Assembly (NCBI GenBank): GCA_030531135.1
Contig: JAUNOJ010000110.1
Location: 1-6,065, forward strand
DNA from: Sutterellaceae bacterium
GTDB lineage: Bacteria > Pseudomonadota > Gammaproteobacteria > Burkholderiales > Burkholderiaceae_F
Reading direction: 5' to 3'
DNA length: 6,065 nt
The translations under genes were made by a program, and so were the position numbers. The notes beneath the pieces are model-generated. The model did no database searches. It was not told the DNA's origin and saw only the letters and a program-made list of their open reading frames with translations. Every line of letters begins with the position of its first letter. Position 1 is the first letter of the stretch. Positions 1-5,784 of this stretch are shown here, in pieces.

Positions 1-891
1 AAGGTGAACGGGCGCATTGTGCCGCTGGAGACGGAGCTGCAAACCGGCGACCGCGTGGAGATCATCACCTCGCCATCCTCCAAGGGGCCGGGCACGGACT
101 GGCTGCGCATCGTCAAAACCCAGCAGGCCAAGGCCAAGATTCGCCAGTTCTTAAAGCGCGAGCTGCGCGGGGAAAACGTCGCCAAGGGCCGGGACATGCT
201 GGAAAAGGAGGCCAAGCGGCGCGGCGTATCGCTCTCCGCGCTCACCAAGCCCGAATACTACGAGGGGATTCTCAAGCGCTACGCCTTTTCCGACATCAAC
301 GATATCTACGGCGCGGTGGGCTATGGCGGCATCGCCAGCGCCTACGTCATCAGCCGCCTGCTCGAGGAGCAGCGCAAGAACGAGACGCCCGCGCTGCCAA
401 AGGTGCAGGAGGTCTCCCACGAGGAGGTGCAAAGCCACCTCGGCAAGCCCACGCACGGCATCTATGTCAAGGGCGAGAGCGGCATGCTGGTGCGCTTCGC
501 CCGCTGCTGCAACCCCGTTCCGGGGGACGAGATCATCGGCTACATCACCCGCGGGCGCGGCGTGACGATTCACCGCGTGGATTGTCCGAACGTGAAAAAT
601 TTGGCTGCCAACGAAACCGAGCGCATGATCGATGTGAGCTGGGGCAATCAGGCCGATGCCATTTACCCGGTCGACATCTATATCGTGGCGCGCGACCGCC
701 AAGGTTTGATCAAGGATGTTTCCGAAGTGTTTATGCGTGAAAAGCAAAATATCATCGGCATCAATACGGTCAACGTCAAGGGCGATGCGCACATGCGTTT
801 TTCCGTCGAAGTGCGATCTTCGTCCGATATTCAGCGCTCTTTGACGCAGTTGCGTGAGTTGAAGGGGGTTTTGAGCGCCAGACGCGCATAA
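1..891 (+). CDS. relA: RelA/SpoT-type (p)ppGpp synthetase/hydrolase, C-terminal part (5' end outside window)
   Basis: This is the C-terminal regulatory half of a long RSH protein, which makes or degrades the stringent-response alarmone (p)ppGpp. The frame is open to the left edge, and the GTG at base 4 is an internal codon of the TGS domain (KVNGRIVPLETELQTGDRVE), so no start is visible. In fragment numbering, the TGS end is at about 1-25, a helical region follows, the conserved Cys segment RCCNPVPGDE is at 168-177, HRVDCPN at 191-197, and a C-terminal ACT domain runs from about 222 to 296. The synthetase and hydrolase domains are not in the window. The gene sits upstream of tRNA-Val and thrS, as in Burkholderiales, where this copy is usually called relA. 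Up to about base 590 the protein resembles Firmicutes Rel and is GC-rich, with no TTG Leu codons. After that, Leu is always TTG, as in the neighbouring genes. The family call is firm; the relA rather than rel/spoT name rests on synteny. Confidence 0.93.
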   Translation, partial: KVNGRIVPLETELQTGDRVEIITSPSSKGPGTDWLRIVKTQQAKAKIRQFLKRELRGENVAKGRDMLEKEAKRRGVSLSALTKPEYYEGILKRYAFSDINDIYGAVGYGGIASAYVISRLLEEQRKNETPALPKVQEVSHEEVQSHLGKPTHGIYVKGESGMLVRFARCCNPVPGDEIIGYITRGRGVTIHRVDCPNVKNLAANETERMIDVSWGNQADAIYPVDIYIVARDRQGLIKDVSEVFMREKQNIIGINTVNVKGDAHMRFSVEVRSSSDIQRSLTQLRELKGVLSARRA

Positions 892-972
892 GCAAAAAAA
901 ACTTTTTCGAAAGAAAGAATGCAATAAAATCAACACTTTTTAGAATTTAATGAAAAAAGTTCGTAGAAAAAC

Positions 973-1001
973 TTGCAAAAGTCCAAAAAAGGCTTCATAA
1001 T
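973..1001 (+). promoter_or_regulatory. Sigma70-type promoter for tRNA-Val (and probably the thrS leader)
   Basis: A -35 box TTGCAA (973-978) and a -10 box CATAAT (996-1001, five of six consensus bases) are separated by exactly 17 bases. The A-rich tract just upstream (about 949-971) could act as an UP element. Transcription would begin near 1008, a few bases before the mature tRNA 5' end at 1014, as is usual for tRNA genes. No other convincing promoter is seen before the thrS leader peptide, so this one may also drive the attenuator and thrS. Confidence 0.68.
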
Positions 1002-1013
1002 ACGAACTTCTTC

Positions 1014-1090
1014 AGGCACATAGCTCAGTTGGTTAGAGCATCACCTTGACATGGTGGGGGTCGTTGGTTCGAATCCAATTGTGCCTACCA
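1014..1090 (+). tRNA. tRNA-Val (anticodon GAC)
   Basis: The 77-base sequence folds into a full cloverleaf. The acceptor stem AGGCACA (1014-1020) pairs with TGTGCCT (1080-1086), the discriminator is A1087 and CCA is encoded (1088-1090). The D arm is 1023-1039. The anticodon stem is TCACC/GGTGG (1041-1045/1053-1057) with loop TTGACAT, placing anticodon GAC at 1048-1050, which reads GUC and GUU Val codons. The T arm is GTTGG-TTCGAAT-CCAAT (1063-1079). It lies between relA and thrS, a conserved Burkholderiales arrangement. The anticodon loop happens to contain a perfect TTGACA. Confidence 0.98.
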
Positions 1091-1114
1091 GAATTCTATG
1101 GAGATACCTTGAAA

Positions 1115-1162
1115 ATGCGTTTGGTTGAGTTTTCTCGAACGACGACCACCCGTGAGCAATAA
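1115..1162 (+). CDS. Threonine-rich leader peptide of the thrS attenuator
   Basis: This is a 15-codon frame, MRLVEFSRTTTTREQ, ending in TAA. Residues 9-12 are four consecutive Thr codons, ACG ACG ACC ACC (1139-1150). A Shine-Dalgarno GGAG lies at 1100-1103, 11 bases before the ATG; an in-frame TTG at 1109 is closer to it and is an alternative start. The frame sits directly after tRNA-Val and ends 28 bases before an intrinsic terminator, with thrS downstream. A run of codons for the amino acid handled by the controlled gene is the hallmark of ribosome-mediated attenuation (trpL, thrL, pheM). The inferred role is that the ribosome stalls here when charged tRNA-Thr is low, allowing readthrough into thrS. 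The peptide itself probably has no function. The frame and Thr codons are seen directly; regulation is inferred. Confidence 0.78.
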   Translation: MRLVEFSRTTTTREQ

Positions 1163-1224
1163 GTTCTGCGGGCGCGCAAGGTAGATCGACAAAAAGGAGT
1201 GCGGCTCAAGCAGAGCGGCGCTCC
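1149..1224 (+). promoter_or_regulatory. Candidate thrS attenuator: competing pause, antiterminator and terminator stems
   Basis: Three mutually exclusive pairings can be drawn by hand. Stem 1:2 pairs CCCGTG (1149-1154, last Thr codon onward) with TGCGGG (1167-1172). Stem 2:3, the antiterminator, pairs GTTCTGC (1163-1169) with GCAGAGC (1210-1216), seven pairs with one G-U. It continues, after a 3-base bulge, with 1170-1177 against 1199-1206 with one G-G mismatch. Stem 3:4 is the terminator at 1196-1224. A ribosome stalled on the Thr codons would cover segment 1, freeing segment 2 to break the terminator. A ribosome reaching the stop at 1160-1162 would cover segment 2, letting the terminator form. 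This is the standard attenuation layout; it has not been checked by energy calculation or alignment. Confidence 0.72.
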
Positions 1225-1232
1225 TTTTTTTT
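1191..1232 (+). terminator. Intrinsic terminator between tRNA-Val and thrS (attenuator terminator)
   Basis: GGAGTGC (1196-1202) pairs with GCGCTCC (1218-1224). After a G-G mismatch, an inner stem GCTC/GAGC (1204-1207/1213-1216) closes a five-base AAGCA loop. Eight Ts follow (1225-1232), and the A-tract at 1191-1195 can extend the stem against them. It would end the tRNA-Val transcript and, with the Thr leader peptide upstream, serve as the switchable terminator for thrS. Confidence 0.92.
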
Positions 1233-1256
1233 ATAATTCGGTTTTCGTTAATTTTT

Positions 1257-1279
1257 CGAGTGTTCGATCCCGACACTCG
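1257..1279 (+). promoter_or_regulatory. Hairpin immediately before the thrS ribosome binding site
   Basis: CGAGTGT (1257-1263) pairs perfectly with ACACTCG (1273-1279), and a T-G pair leaves a seven-base loop CGATCCC. The stem ends two bases before the Shine-Dalgarno GAGGAG (1282-1287), which is six bases from the thrS ATG. In E. coli a tRNA-like hairpin at the same place is bound by ThrRS to repress translation. Here the loop does not show a Thr anticodon, so a similar role is only a possibility. It may simply keep the RBS open. Confidence 0.45.
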
Positions 1280-1293
1280 GTGAGGAGTAGGAA

Positions 1294-3216
1294 ATGATCG
1301 CAATCACGTTGCCGGACGGTTCCGTACGTGAGTTTGAGAGCGCCGTCACGGTTGCTCAAGTCGCCCAGTCGATCGGCGCAGGTTTGGCTAAGGCCGCTTT
1401 GGCCGGTAAGGTTGACGGTAAGTTGGTGGATTTGTCTCATACGATTGAGGCTGACTGCACGCTGGCGATCATTACGGGCAAAGATGCCGAAGCGCTCGAA
1501 TTGATTCGTCACTCGACTTCTCACTTGATGGCACAAGCCGTCAAAGAACTGTACCCCGAGGCCGAAGTCACGATTGGGCCGGCCATCGAAAACGGCTTTT
1601 ACTACGACTTCAAGTTTGAGCGCGCCTTTACGCCGGAAGACTTGGAAAAGATCGAAGCCCGTATGCATGAGCTCGTCAAGAAGGATATTCCGATCGAGCG
1701 CTACACGTTGCCGCGCGACGAAGCTATTTCGTACTTCAAGTCGATCGGCGAACACTACAAGGCCGAAATCATTGCCGACATTCCCGAAGGCGAAGTGTTG
1801 TCTTTGTATCGCCAGGGCGACTTCACGGATCTTTGCCGCGGTCCTCACGTGCCGAGCACGGGTAAGCTCAAGGTCTTCAAGCTCATGAAGGTGGCCGGCG
1901 CCTACTGGCGCGGCGACAGCAAAAACGAAATGCTGCAGCGTATCTACGGTACGGCTTGGGCCACCAAGGACGATCAGGCTGCCTACCTTCACATGCTCGA
2001 AGAAGCCGAACGACGCGACCATCGCCGTTTGGGCAAGGAACTCGATCTCTTCCATTTGCAGGAAGAGGCACCGGGCATGATTTTCTGGCACGCCAAGGGC
2101 TGGACCCTGTGGCAGGTGGTCGAACAGTTCATGCGCTCGATCTATCGCAAAAACGGCTATCAGGAAGTCAAGGCACCGCAGCTTTTGGATCGCTCCTTGT
2201 GGGAACGCTCCGGCCACTGGGCCAAGTATCGCAGCAACATGTTTACGACCGAGTCGGAAAACCGTTACTACGCCTTAAAGCCCATGAACTGCCCGGGTCA
2301 CATTCAGCTTTTTAACGCCGCACTGCGCAGCTATCGCGATTTGCCCTTGCGTTTCGGCGAATTCGGTCAGTGCCATCGTAACGAACCCTCGGGTTCTTTG
2401 CACGGCTTGATGCGTGTGCGCGGCTTTACGCAAGACGACGGCCATATCTTCTGTACCGAAGATCAGATTTTGAAGGAATGCGTGGACTTCACCAAGCTTG
2501 TCAAGGACGTGTATCACACCTTCGGCTTTGAAAGCATTCTCTACAAGATCGCCACGCGCCCCGAAATGCGTATCGGCGAAGACGCCGTGTGGGATAAGGC
2601 CGAAGCCGCTTTGATCGAAAGCTTGAAGGCCAGCGGCGTGGAATACGAAATTCTGCCGGGCGAGGGTGCCTTCTACGGTCCCAAGATCGAATACCACTTG
2701 AAGGACTGCTTGGGTCGTACGTGGCAGTGCGGCACGATTCAGGTCGACTTCCAGATGCCGGGGCGCTTGGGTGCCGAATATGTGGCCGAAGACAACACCC
2801 GCAAGGTGCCCGTGATGCTTCACCGCGCCATTTTGGGTTCTCTGGAACGTTGGATCGGTATGTTGATCGAACACTACGCCGGCGCCATGCCCGTGTGGAT
2901 GAGCCCGGTTCAGGTGGCCGTTGCCTCCATTACCGATGCGCACGCCGAATATGCGCACCAAATTGCAACGAAAATGACCGAAATGGGCTTGCGAGTGGTC
3001 GAGGATTTGCGCGGCGAAAAAATCAACTATAAAATCCGCGAATTGAGTCTGCAGAAATTGCCCTACATTGTTGTCGTGGGCGAAAAAGAAATGCAAACCG
3101 GTACTGTCAGTGTTCGTGCACGCGGCGGGCGCAATTTGGGCGTGATGCCCGTAGACGCCTTTATCGAACGCGTGGTCGGCGAAGATCAAACGCGCGTCAA
3201 CAGCGACGGCGAATAA
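1294..3216 (+). CDS. thrS: Threonyl-tRNA synthetase
   Basis: This cytoplasmic class II synthetase attaches threonine to tRNA-Thr and removes mischarged serine. At 640 residues it is full length (E. coli has 642). It has an N-terminal TGS domain (about 1-62). The editing domain carries HSTSH with H73 and H77, plus C181 and H185 in CRGPH. The catalytic core holds the three zinc ligands C333 (MNCPGH), H384 (DDGHIFC) and H510 (MLHRAILGS), and the class II arginine region around [17 protein letters not shown]-terminal anticodon-binding domain runs from about 535 to the end (residues such as [12 protein letters not shown]). The ATG has a well-placed Shine-Dalgarno GAGGAG at 1282-1287. Upstream lie a Thr-codon leader peptide and a terminator, which suggest attenuation control. 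infC follows after 45 bases and probably shares the transcript. All key residues are present and the identification is firm. Confidence 0.99.
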   Translation: MIAITLPDGSVREFESAVTVAQVAQSIGAGLAKAALAGKVDGKLVDLSHTIEADCTLAIITGKDAEALELIRHSTSHLMAQAVKELYPEAEVTIGPAIENGFYYDFKFERAFTPEDLEKIEARMHELVKKDIPIERYTLPRDEAISYFKSIGEHYKAEIIADIPEGEVLSLYRQGDFTDLCRGPHVPSTGKLKVFKLMKVAGAYWRGDSKNEMLQRIYGTAWATKDDQAAYLHMLEEAERRDHRRLGKELDLFHLQEEAPGMIFWHAKGWTLWQVVEQFMRSIYRKNGYQEVKAPQLLDRSLWERSGHWAKYRSNMFTTESENRYYALKPMNCPGHIQLFNAALRSYRDLPLRFGEFGQCHRNEPSGSLHGLMRVRGFTQDDGHIFCTEDQILKECVDFTKLVKDVYHTFGFESILYKIATRPEMRIGEDAVWDKAEAALIESLKASGVEYEILPGEGAFYGPKIEYHLKDCLGRTWQCGTIQVDFQMPGRLGAEYVAEDNTRKVPVMLHRAILGSLERWIGMLIEHYAGAMPVWMSPVQVAVASITDAHAEYAHQIATKMTEMGLRVVEDLRGEKINYKIRELSLQKLPYIVVVGEKEMQTGTVSVRARGGRNLGVMPVDAFIERVVGEDQTRVNSDGE

Positions 3217-3261
3217 CGTTTGTCGACAGAGCATTTTTAGAAAATTTTTAGGAGTAGTGTC

Positions 3262-3783
3262 ATAGCACAAGATCGCACCCACCGAATCAACGGAGAGATT
3301 CGGGTACCTGAAGTCCGACTGACCGGCGTCGATGGCGCCCAGATCGGGATTGTTCGCACCGCAGAGGCTCTGCGTATGGCCGAAGACGCCGACGTGGACC
3401 TCGTGGAAGTGGCCCCCAACGCCCAGCCGCCCGTTTGCCGCCTGATGGACTACGGCAAGTTCCGTTATCAGGAACAGAAGAAGGCTCAGGAAATGAAGGC
3501 TCGCCAGAAAGTGGTGCAGGTTAAGGAAGTCAAGTTCCGTCCGGCAACGGATGAAAACGACTACCAGACCAAGTTGCGCGCTCTGCGTCGCTTCTTGGCC
3601 GACGGCGACAAGGCAAAGGTCACGCTTCGCTATCGCGGTCGTGAAATGGCTCACCAGGACTTGGGTGCTCAGATCATGACGCGTATTCGTGAAGATTTGG
3701 CTGAAGAAGCTCAGGTCGAACACAATCCCAAGCTCGAAGGCCGCCAAATGATCATGGTTTTGGCGCCGAAGAAGAAAAAATAA
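3262..3783 (+). CDS. infC: Translation initiation factor IF-3, with non-canonical ATA start
   Basis: IF3 binds the 30S subunit, prevents premature 50S joining and checks the start codon and initiator tRNA. Reading from ATA at 3262 gives 173 residues (E. coli has 180), beginning [20 protein letters not shown], which matches the start of the IF3 N domain. The linker carries YGKFRY (64-69), and the C domain runs from about 84 ([11 protein letters not shown]) through RGREMAHQ (125-132) to [15 protein letters not shown]. Shine-Dalgarno GGAG (3251-3254) sits seven bases before the ATA. There is no in-frame ATG, GTG or TTG between the upstream stop at 3238 and the ATA. The first in-frame ATG (3376) would delete most of the N domain. 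E. coli infC starts with AUU, which lets IF3 repress its own translation, so the same autoregulation is inferred here. Confidence 0.96.
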   Translation: MAQDRTHRINGEIRVPEVRLTGVDGAQIGIVRTAEALRMAEDADVDLVEVAPNAQPPVCRLMDYGKFRYQEQKKAQEMKARQKVVQVKEVKFRPATDENDYQTKLRALRRFLADGDKAKVTLRYRGREMAHQDLGAQIMTRIREDLAEEAQVEHNPKLEGRQMIMVLAPKKKK

Positions 3784-3793
3784 AAAATTTGTG

Positions 3794-3799
3794 TATAAT
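3794..3799 (+). promoter_or_regulatory. Possible -10 box for an internal rpmI-rplT promoter
   Basis: A perfect TATAAT lies eleven bases after the infC stop in AT-rich sequence. No -35 box is recognisable at 16-18 bases upstream (GAAGAA at the 17-base position), so it is weak evidence alone. A transcript from here would start near 3806 and carry the structured rpmI leader. Confidence 0.3.
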
Positions 3800-3820
3800 C
3801 ACGAGTTTGCGAGTTTCGCA

Positions 3821-3851
3821 TTGCGCATGTTTCGATGAGAAACGTGCGCAA
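3821..3851 (+). other. Strong hairpin in the rpmI leader
   Basis: TTGCGCATGTTTC (3821-3833) pairs over 13 positions with GAAACGTGCGCAA (3839-3851), with a single T-G pair and a five-base GATGA loop. No T-tract follows, so it is not an intrinsic terminator. It is probably an RNA structure of the rpmI leader, either part of a ribosomal-protein operator or a protective or processing element. Confidence 0.6.
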
Positions 3852-3865
3852 ATTATGAAAAGTCG

Positions 3866-3938
3866 GGGCGGGCTAGAACAAAGTTCGGAAAATCATGGTT
3901 TTCCGACGCCTGGTGTCTCGATAACTTAAAAGGAAAAC
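3866..3938 (+). promoter_or_regulatory. Candidate translational switch at the rpmI ribosome binding site (possible L20 operator)
   Basis: Hairpin TCGGAAAA/TTTTCCGA (3885-3892/3899-3906, loop TCATGG) is nested in an outer GGCG/CGCC stem (3867-3870/3907-3910) with a one-sided internal loop. The 3' arm GTTTTCC (3898-3904) is also perfectly complementary to GGAAAAC (3932-3938), which includes the rpmI Shine-Dalgarno. The RNA can therefore hold the RBS free or paired. In E. coli, L20 represses rpmI-rplT through a structured leader with long-range pairing to the rpmI initiation region. A similar role here is inference from position and layout. Confidence 0.45.
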
Positions 3939-3944
3939 GGCCAA

Positions 3945-4142
3945 ATGCCGAAGATGAAAACTAAGAAGGCTGCGAGCAAGCGCTTTAAGGTCCGCTCTGG
4001 CGGTTCTATCAAGCGCGGCCACGCCACCAAGCGTCACATTCTCACCCATCGTTCGACGAAGAACAAGCGTCAGTTGCGTGGTATGGTCACCATCCACGAA
4101 TCCGACAGCAAGTCCATTCATCGTATGATGCCCTACGCATAA
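3945..4142 (+). CDS. rpmI: 50S ribosomal protein L35
   Basis: L35 is a small basic protein of the large ribosomal subunit. The 65 residues are the normal length and start [20 protein letters not shown], with the family motifs [15 protein letters not shown] and KRQLRG. A purine-rich AAAAGGA (3928-3934) lies ten bases before the ATG. rplT follows 19 bases downstream, so the two are surely cotranscribed and likely translationally coupled. The 161-base gap from infC contains strong RNA structure, suggesting control at this start, as in the E. coli L20-regulated operon. Confidence 0.98.
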   Translation: MPKMKTKKAASKRFKVRSGGSIKRGHATKRHILTHRSTKNKRQLRGMVTIHESDSKSIHRMMPYA

Positions 4143-4161
4143 TGTAAGGAGAGAATAGAAG

Positions 4162-4518
4162 ATGCCTCGAGTAAAGCGTGGTGTGACGGCTCGTGCCCGT
4201 CATAAGAAGATTTTCGCCCTCTCCAAGGGCTTCCGTCTGCGTCGCAACAACGTTTATCGCGTTGCCAAGCAGGCTGTGATGCGTGCCGGTCAGTATGCTT
4301 ACCGTGACCGCCGCGACAAGAAGCATGTGTTCCGTCGTTTGTGGATTGCTCGTATCAACGCTGCAACCCGCGCCAACGACATGACCTACAGCCGTTTCAT
4401 GAACGGTTTGAAGAAGGCCAACATTGCTTTGGACCGTAAGGTTCTGGCTGATATGGCTGTGTTTGACAAGGCCGGTTTTGCCGCCCTCGTCGCTCAGGCC
4501 AAGGCCGCTTTGGCCTAA
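4162..4518 (+). CDS. rplT: 50S ribosomal protein L20
   Basis: L20 binds 23S rRNA early in 50S assembly and, in enterics, represses its own operon. The 118 residues are the normal length and run from [17 protein letters not shown] through the conserved [12 protein letters not shown] and [13 protein letters not shown] to a C-terminal globular domain ([25 protein letters not shown]). The Shine-Dalgarno is in TAAGGAGAG (4145-4153). One small oddity is [11 protein letters not shown] in the N-terminal extension: from memory most homologues have a small residue, usually Gly, where this has Leu. A strong terminator lies 60 bases after the stop. Confidence 0.98.
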   Translation: MPRVKRGVTARARHKKIFALSKGFRLRRNNVYRVAKQAVMRAGQYAYRDRRDKKHVFRRLWIARINAATRANDMTYSRFMNGLKKANIALDRKVLADMAVFDKAGFAALVAQAKAALA

Positions 4519-4577
4519 TTCGTTAGGTCACGAAAAGGATACGTGAACAGCCCGAATAGGGAGGTTCGATCCGGTTG

Positions 4578-4617
4578 AAAGGGTTTGGGTGCCGAAAATG
4601 TACCCGAACCCTTTTTT
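4578..4617 (+). terminator. Intrinsic terminator after rplT
   Basis: AAAGGGTTTGGGT (4578-4590) pairs with ACCCGAACCCTTT (4602-4614) through 13 pairs with one T-G, a further G-T pair, and a nine-base loop CCGAAAATG. Six Ts run from 4612 to 4617 and more pyrimidines follow. It should end the thrS-infC-rpmI-rplT transcript fully or partly before pheST. A short frame encoding Phe residues starts in its loop, which leaves open a regulatory role. Confidence 0.9.
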
Positions 4618-4651
4618 CTTTCTCTCAATCACAAAGTTTTTGCGCTTGTGA
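4598..4651 (+). CDS. Doubtful Phe-containing leader frame upstream of pheS
   Basis: From ATG at 4598 the frame reads MYPNPFFFLSITKFLRL and stops at TGA 4649-4651. Three Phe codons are consecutive (TTT TTC TTT, 4613-4621) and a fourth is at 4637. This recalls the pheM leader peptide that controls E. coli pheST. Against this, the ATG is in the terminator loop, the only ribosome-binding candidate (GGGTG, 4587-4591) is inside the stem, and the Phe run is the terminator T-tract, which encodes Phe by chance in this frame. No second terminator follows it. I consider it possible but unproven. Confidence 0.25.
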   Translation: MYPNPFFFLSITKFLRL

Positions 4652-4676
4652 ATGGTAAAGGTACAAACGCAAAAGC
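4636..4676 (+). other. Hairpin in the pheS leader
   Basis: GTTTTTGCG (4636-4644) pairs with CGCAAAAGC (4668-4676), and after a C-A mismatch TTGT (4646-4649) pairs with ACAA (4663-4666), leaving a loop of about a dozen bases. Only scattered Ts follow, so it is not a convincing terminator. Its left arm overlaps the end of the doubtful Phe-rich frame. Confidence 0.5.
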
Positions 4677-4693
4677 ATTTCAATTAACTTTGA

Positions 4694-4730
4694 GCCGAGG
4701 TCTTCGGGTATGAGTCTCGAAGGGTTCGGC
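4694..4730 (+). other. Hairpin ending at the pheS Shine-Dalgarno
   Basis: GCCGAG (4694-4699) pairs with TTCGGC (4725-4730), with an inner stem TCTTCGG (4701-4707) against TCTCGAAGG (4717-4723 in part), about 14 positions with one mismatch and some G-T pairs. The loop is GTATGAGTC. It ends directly at the pheS ribosome binding site AGAAGG (4731-4736). An alternative pairing of GTCTTC (4700-4705) with GAAGGT (4732-4737) would cover that site, so the structure could affect pheS translation. Confidence 0.5.
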
Positions 4731-4743
4731 AGAAGGTGTAAAG

Positions 4744-5760
4744 ATGGAAGATTTGGTTCAAATCGTCGAGTCGGCGCGTGCCGACTTTGCCGCTGCCGAG
4801 CAGAGCGCGGCATTGGAAGACGCCAAGGCTCGTTATCTGGGTAAAAACGGCGCCTTGACGGCATTGATGAAAGGCTTGGGTGCATTGCCTGCCGAAGAAA
4901 AGCGCACGCGCGGTCAGCAGATCAATCGTGCCAAGGGCGAAGTCGAAGCGCTTTTAAACGCTCGCCGCGAAGCCATCGCCAATGCAGCCATGGAACAGAA
5001 GTTGGCTAGTGAAGCCATCGACGTGACTCTGCCCGGTCGCACCTTGCCCATGGGCGGCATTCACCCCGTGATGCGCACCTGGATGCGTATCGAAGAGATT
5101 TTCCGCTCCATCGGCTTTGACGTGGCCGACGGCCCCGAAATCGAAAGCGATTGGTTTAGCTTCACCGCTTTGAACAATCCGCCCAATCATCCGGCGCGCT
5201 CCATGCAAGACACCTTCTACGTGGATCGTTGCGACGGCACCGGTATGCAGTTGCCGTTGCGCCCGCACACCTCTCCGATGCAGGTGCGCTATGCCAAGAC
5301 CCATACGCCGCCCATTAAAGTTATTGCTCCGGGCCGCACGTATCGCGTTGACAGCGACGCCACGCACTCGCCCATGTTTCATCAGGTCGAAGGCCTCTGG
5401 GTGGGTGACGATATTTCCTTTACCGATTTAAAGGGCGTGTATTCCGACTTCTTGCGTCGCTTCTTTGAAACCGACGACTTGAAGGTGCGTTTCCGTCCGA
5501 GTTACTTCCCGTTTACGGAACCCTCCGTCGAAGTCGACATGGCCTTTACCAGCGGTCCGCGCAAGGGCAAGTGGTTGGAAATTTCCGGTGCCGGCGAAGT
5601 GCACCCCAACGTGATTCGCAACTTCGGCTTGGATCCCGAAAAGTACATCGGTTTTGCTTTCGGCTCGGGCCTCGAACGTTTGACGATGTTGCGCTACGGC
5701 ATCGACGACTTGCGCTTGTTCTTCGAAGGCGACCTTCGTTTCTTGCGTCAGTTCAATTAA
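4744..5760 (+). CDS. pheS: Phenylalanyl-tRNA synthetase alpha subunit
   Basis: The alpha subunit carries the catalytic site of the alpha2-beta2 class IIc enzyme that charges tRNA-Phe in the cytoplasm. At 338 residues it is close to family length (E. coli has 327). An N-terminal helical coiled-coil arm (about 1-85) precedes the catalytic core. Motif 1 starts at H107 ([19 protein letters not shown]), motif 2 spans [20 protein letters not shown] (197-216) and motif 3 is [10 protein letters not shown] (307-316). A305 in GFAFGSG lies at the Ala position that limits substrate size in E. coli PheS. Shine-Dalgarno AAGG (4733-4736) is seven bases before the ATG. A 225-base structured leader with a terminator separates it from rplT, and pheT follows after 24 bases as its operon partner. 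Confidence 0.99.
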   Translation: MEDLVQIVESARADFAAAEQSAALEDAKARYLGKNGALTALMKGLGALPAEEKRTRGQQINRAKGEVEALLNARREAIANAAMEQKLASEAIDVTLPGRTLPMGGIHPVMRTWMRIEEIFRSIGFDVADGPEIESDWFSFTALNNPPNHPARSMQDTFYVDRCDGTGMQLPLRPHTSPMQVRYAKTHTPPIKVIAPGRTYRVDSDATHSPMFHQVEGLWVGDDISFTDLKGVYSDFLRRFFETDDLKVRFRPSYFPFTEPSVEVDMAFTSGPRKGKWLEISGAGEVHPNVIRNFGLDPEKYIGFAFGSGLERLTMLRYGIDDLRLFFEGDLRFLRQFN

Positions 5761-5784
5761 CCCGGTATTTGGAGAGTTTGGAAA

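Noticed and set aside
4..6. GTG as a start codon for the relA fragment.
   Set aside because: The frame is open to the left edge and the GTG encodes the conserved Val inside the TGS domain, so it is internal.
898..960. Inverted repeat AACTTTTTC (899-907 region) and GAAAAAAGTT (951-960) after relA as a terminator.
   Set aside because: The arms are AT-only in character, about 40 bases apart, and no T-tract follows. It is better explained by AT-rich promoter-upstream sequence.
1014..1090. tRNA-Val 3' end as an integration (att) site.
   Set aside because: No integrase gene, no repeat of the tRNA 3' end and no accessory cargo lies in the window; conserved housekeeping genes follow directly.
1232..1237. 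Perfect TATAAT right after the attenuator T-tract, as a separate thrS promoter.
   Set aside because: No -35-like sequence is found 16-18 bases upstream (AGCAGA at 17), and the bases overlap the end of the terminator T-tract. A weak promoter cannot be excluded.
1262..1270. GTTCGATCC found both before thrS (1262) and before pheS (4564), as a shared regulatory motif.
   Set aside because: Nine bases could recur by chance, the flanks differ and the structural context differs (hairpin loop versus single-stranded lead-in to a terminator).
2275..3747. A 490-codon open frame on the minus strand across thrS and infC, and another of 328 codons at 1231-2217.
   Set aside because: They lie opposite clear, full-length conserved genes and arise from codon bias (GAA, TTG and NNC codons leave few stops on the other strand). 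The translations look like no known family.
4543..4578. GTG frame (4543-4578) after rplT as a leader peptide for pheS.
   Set aside because: It encodes no Phe, its ribosome binding candidate is too close to the start, and it ends at the base of the terminator.
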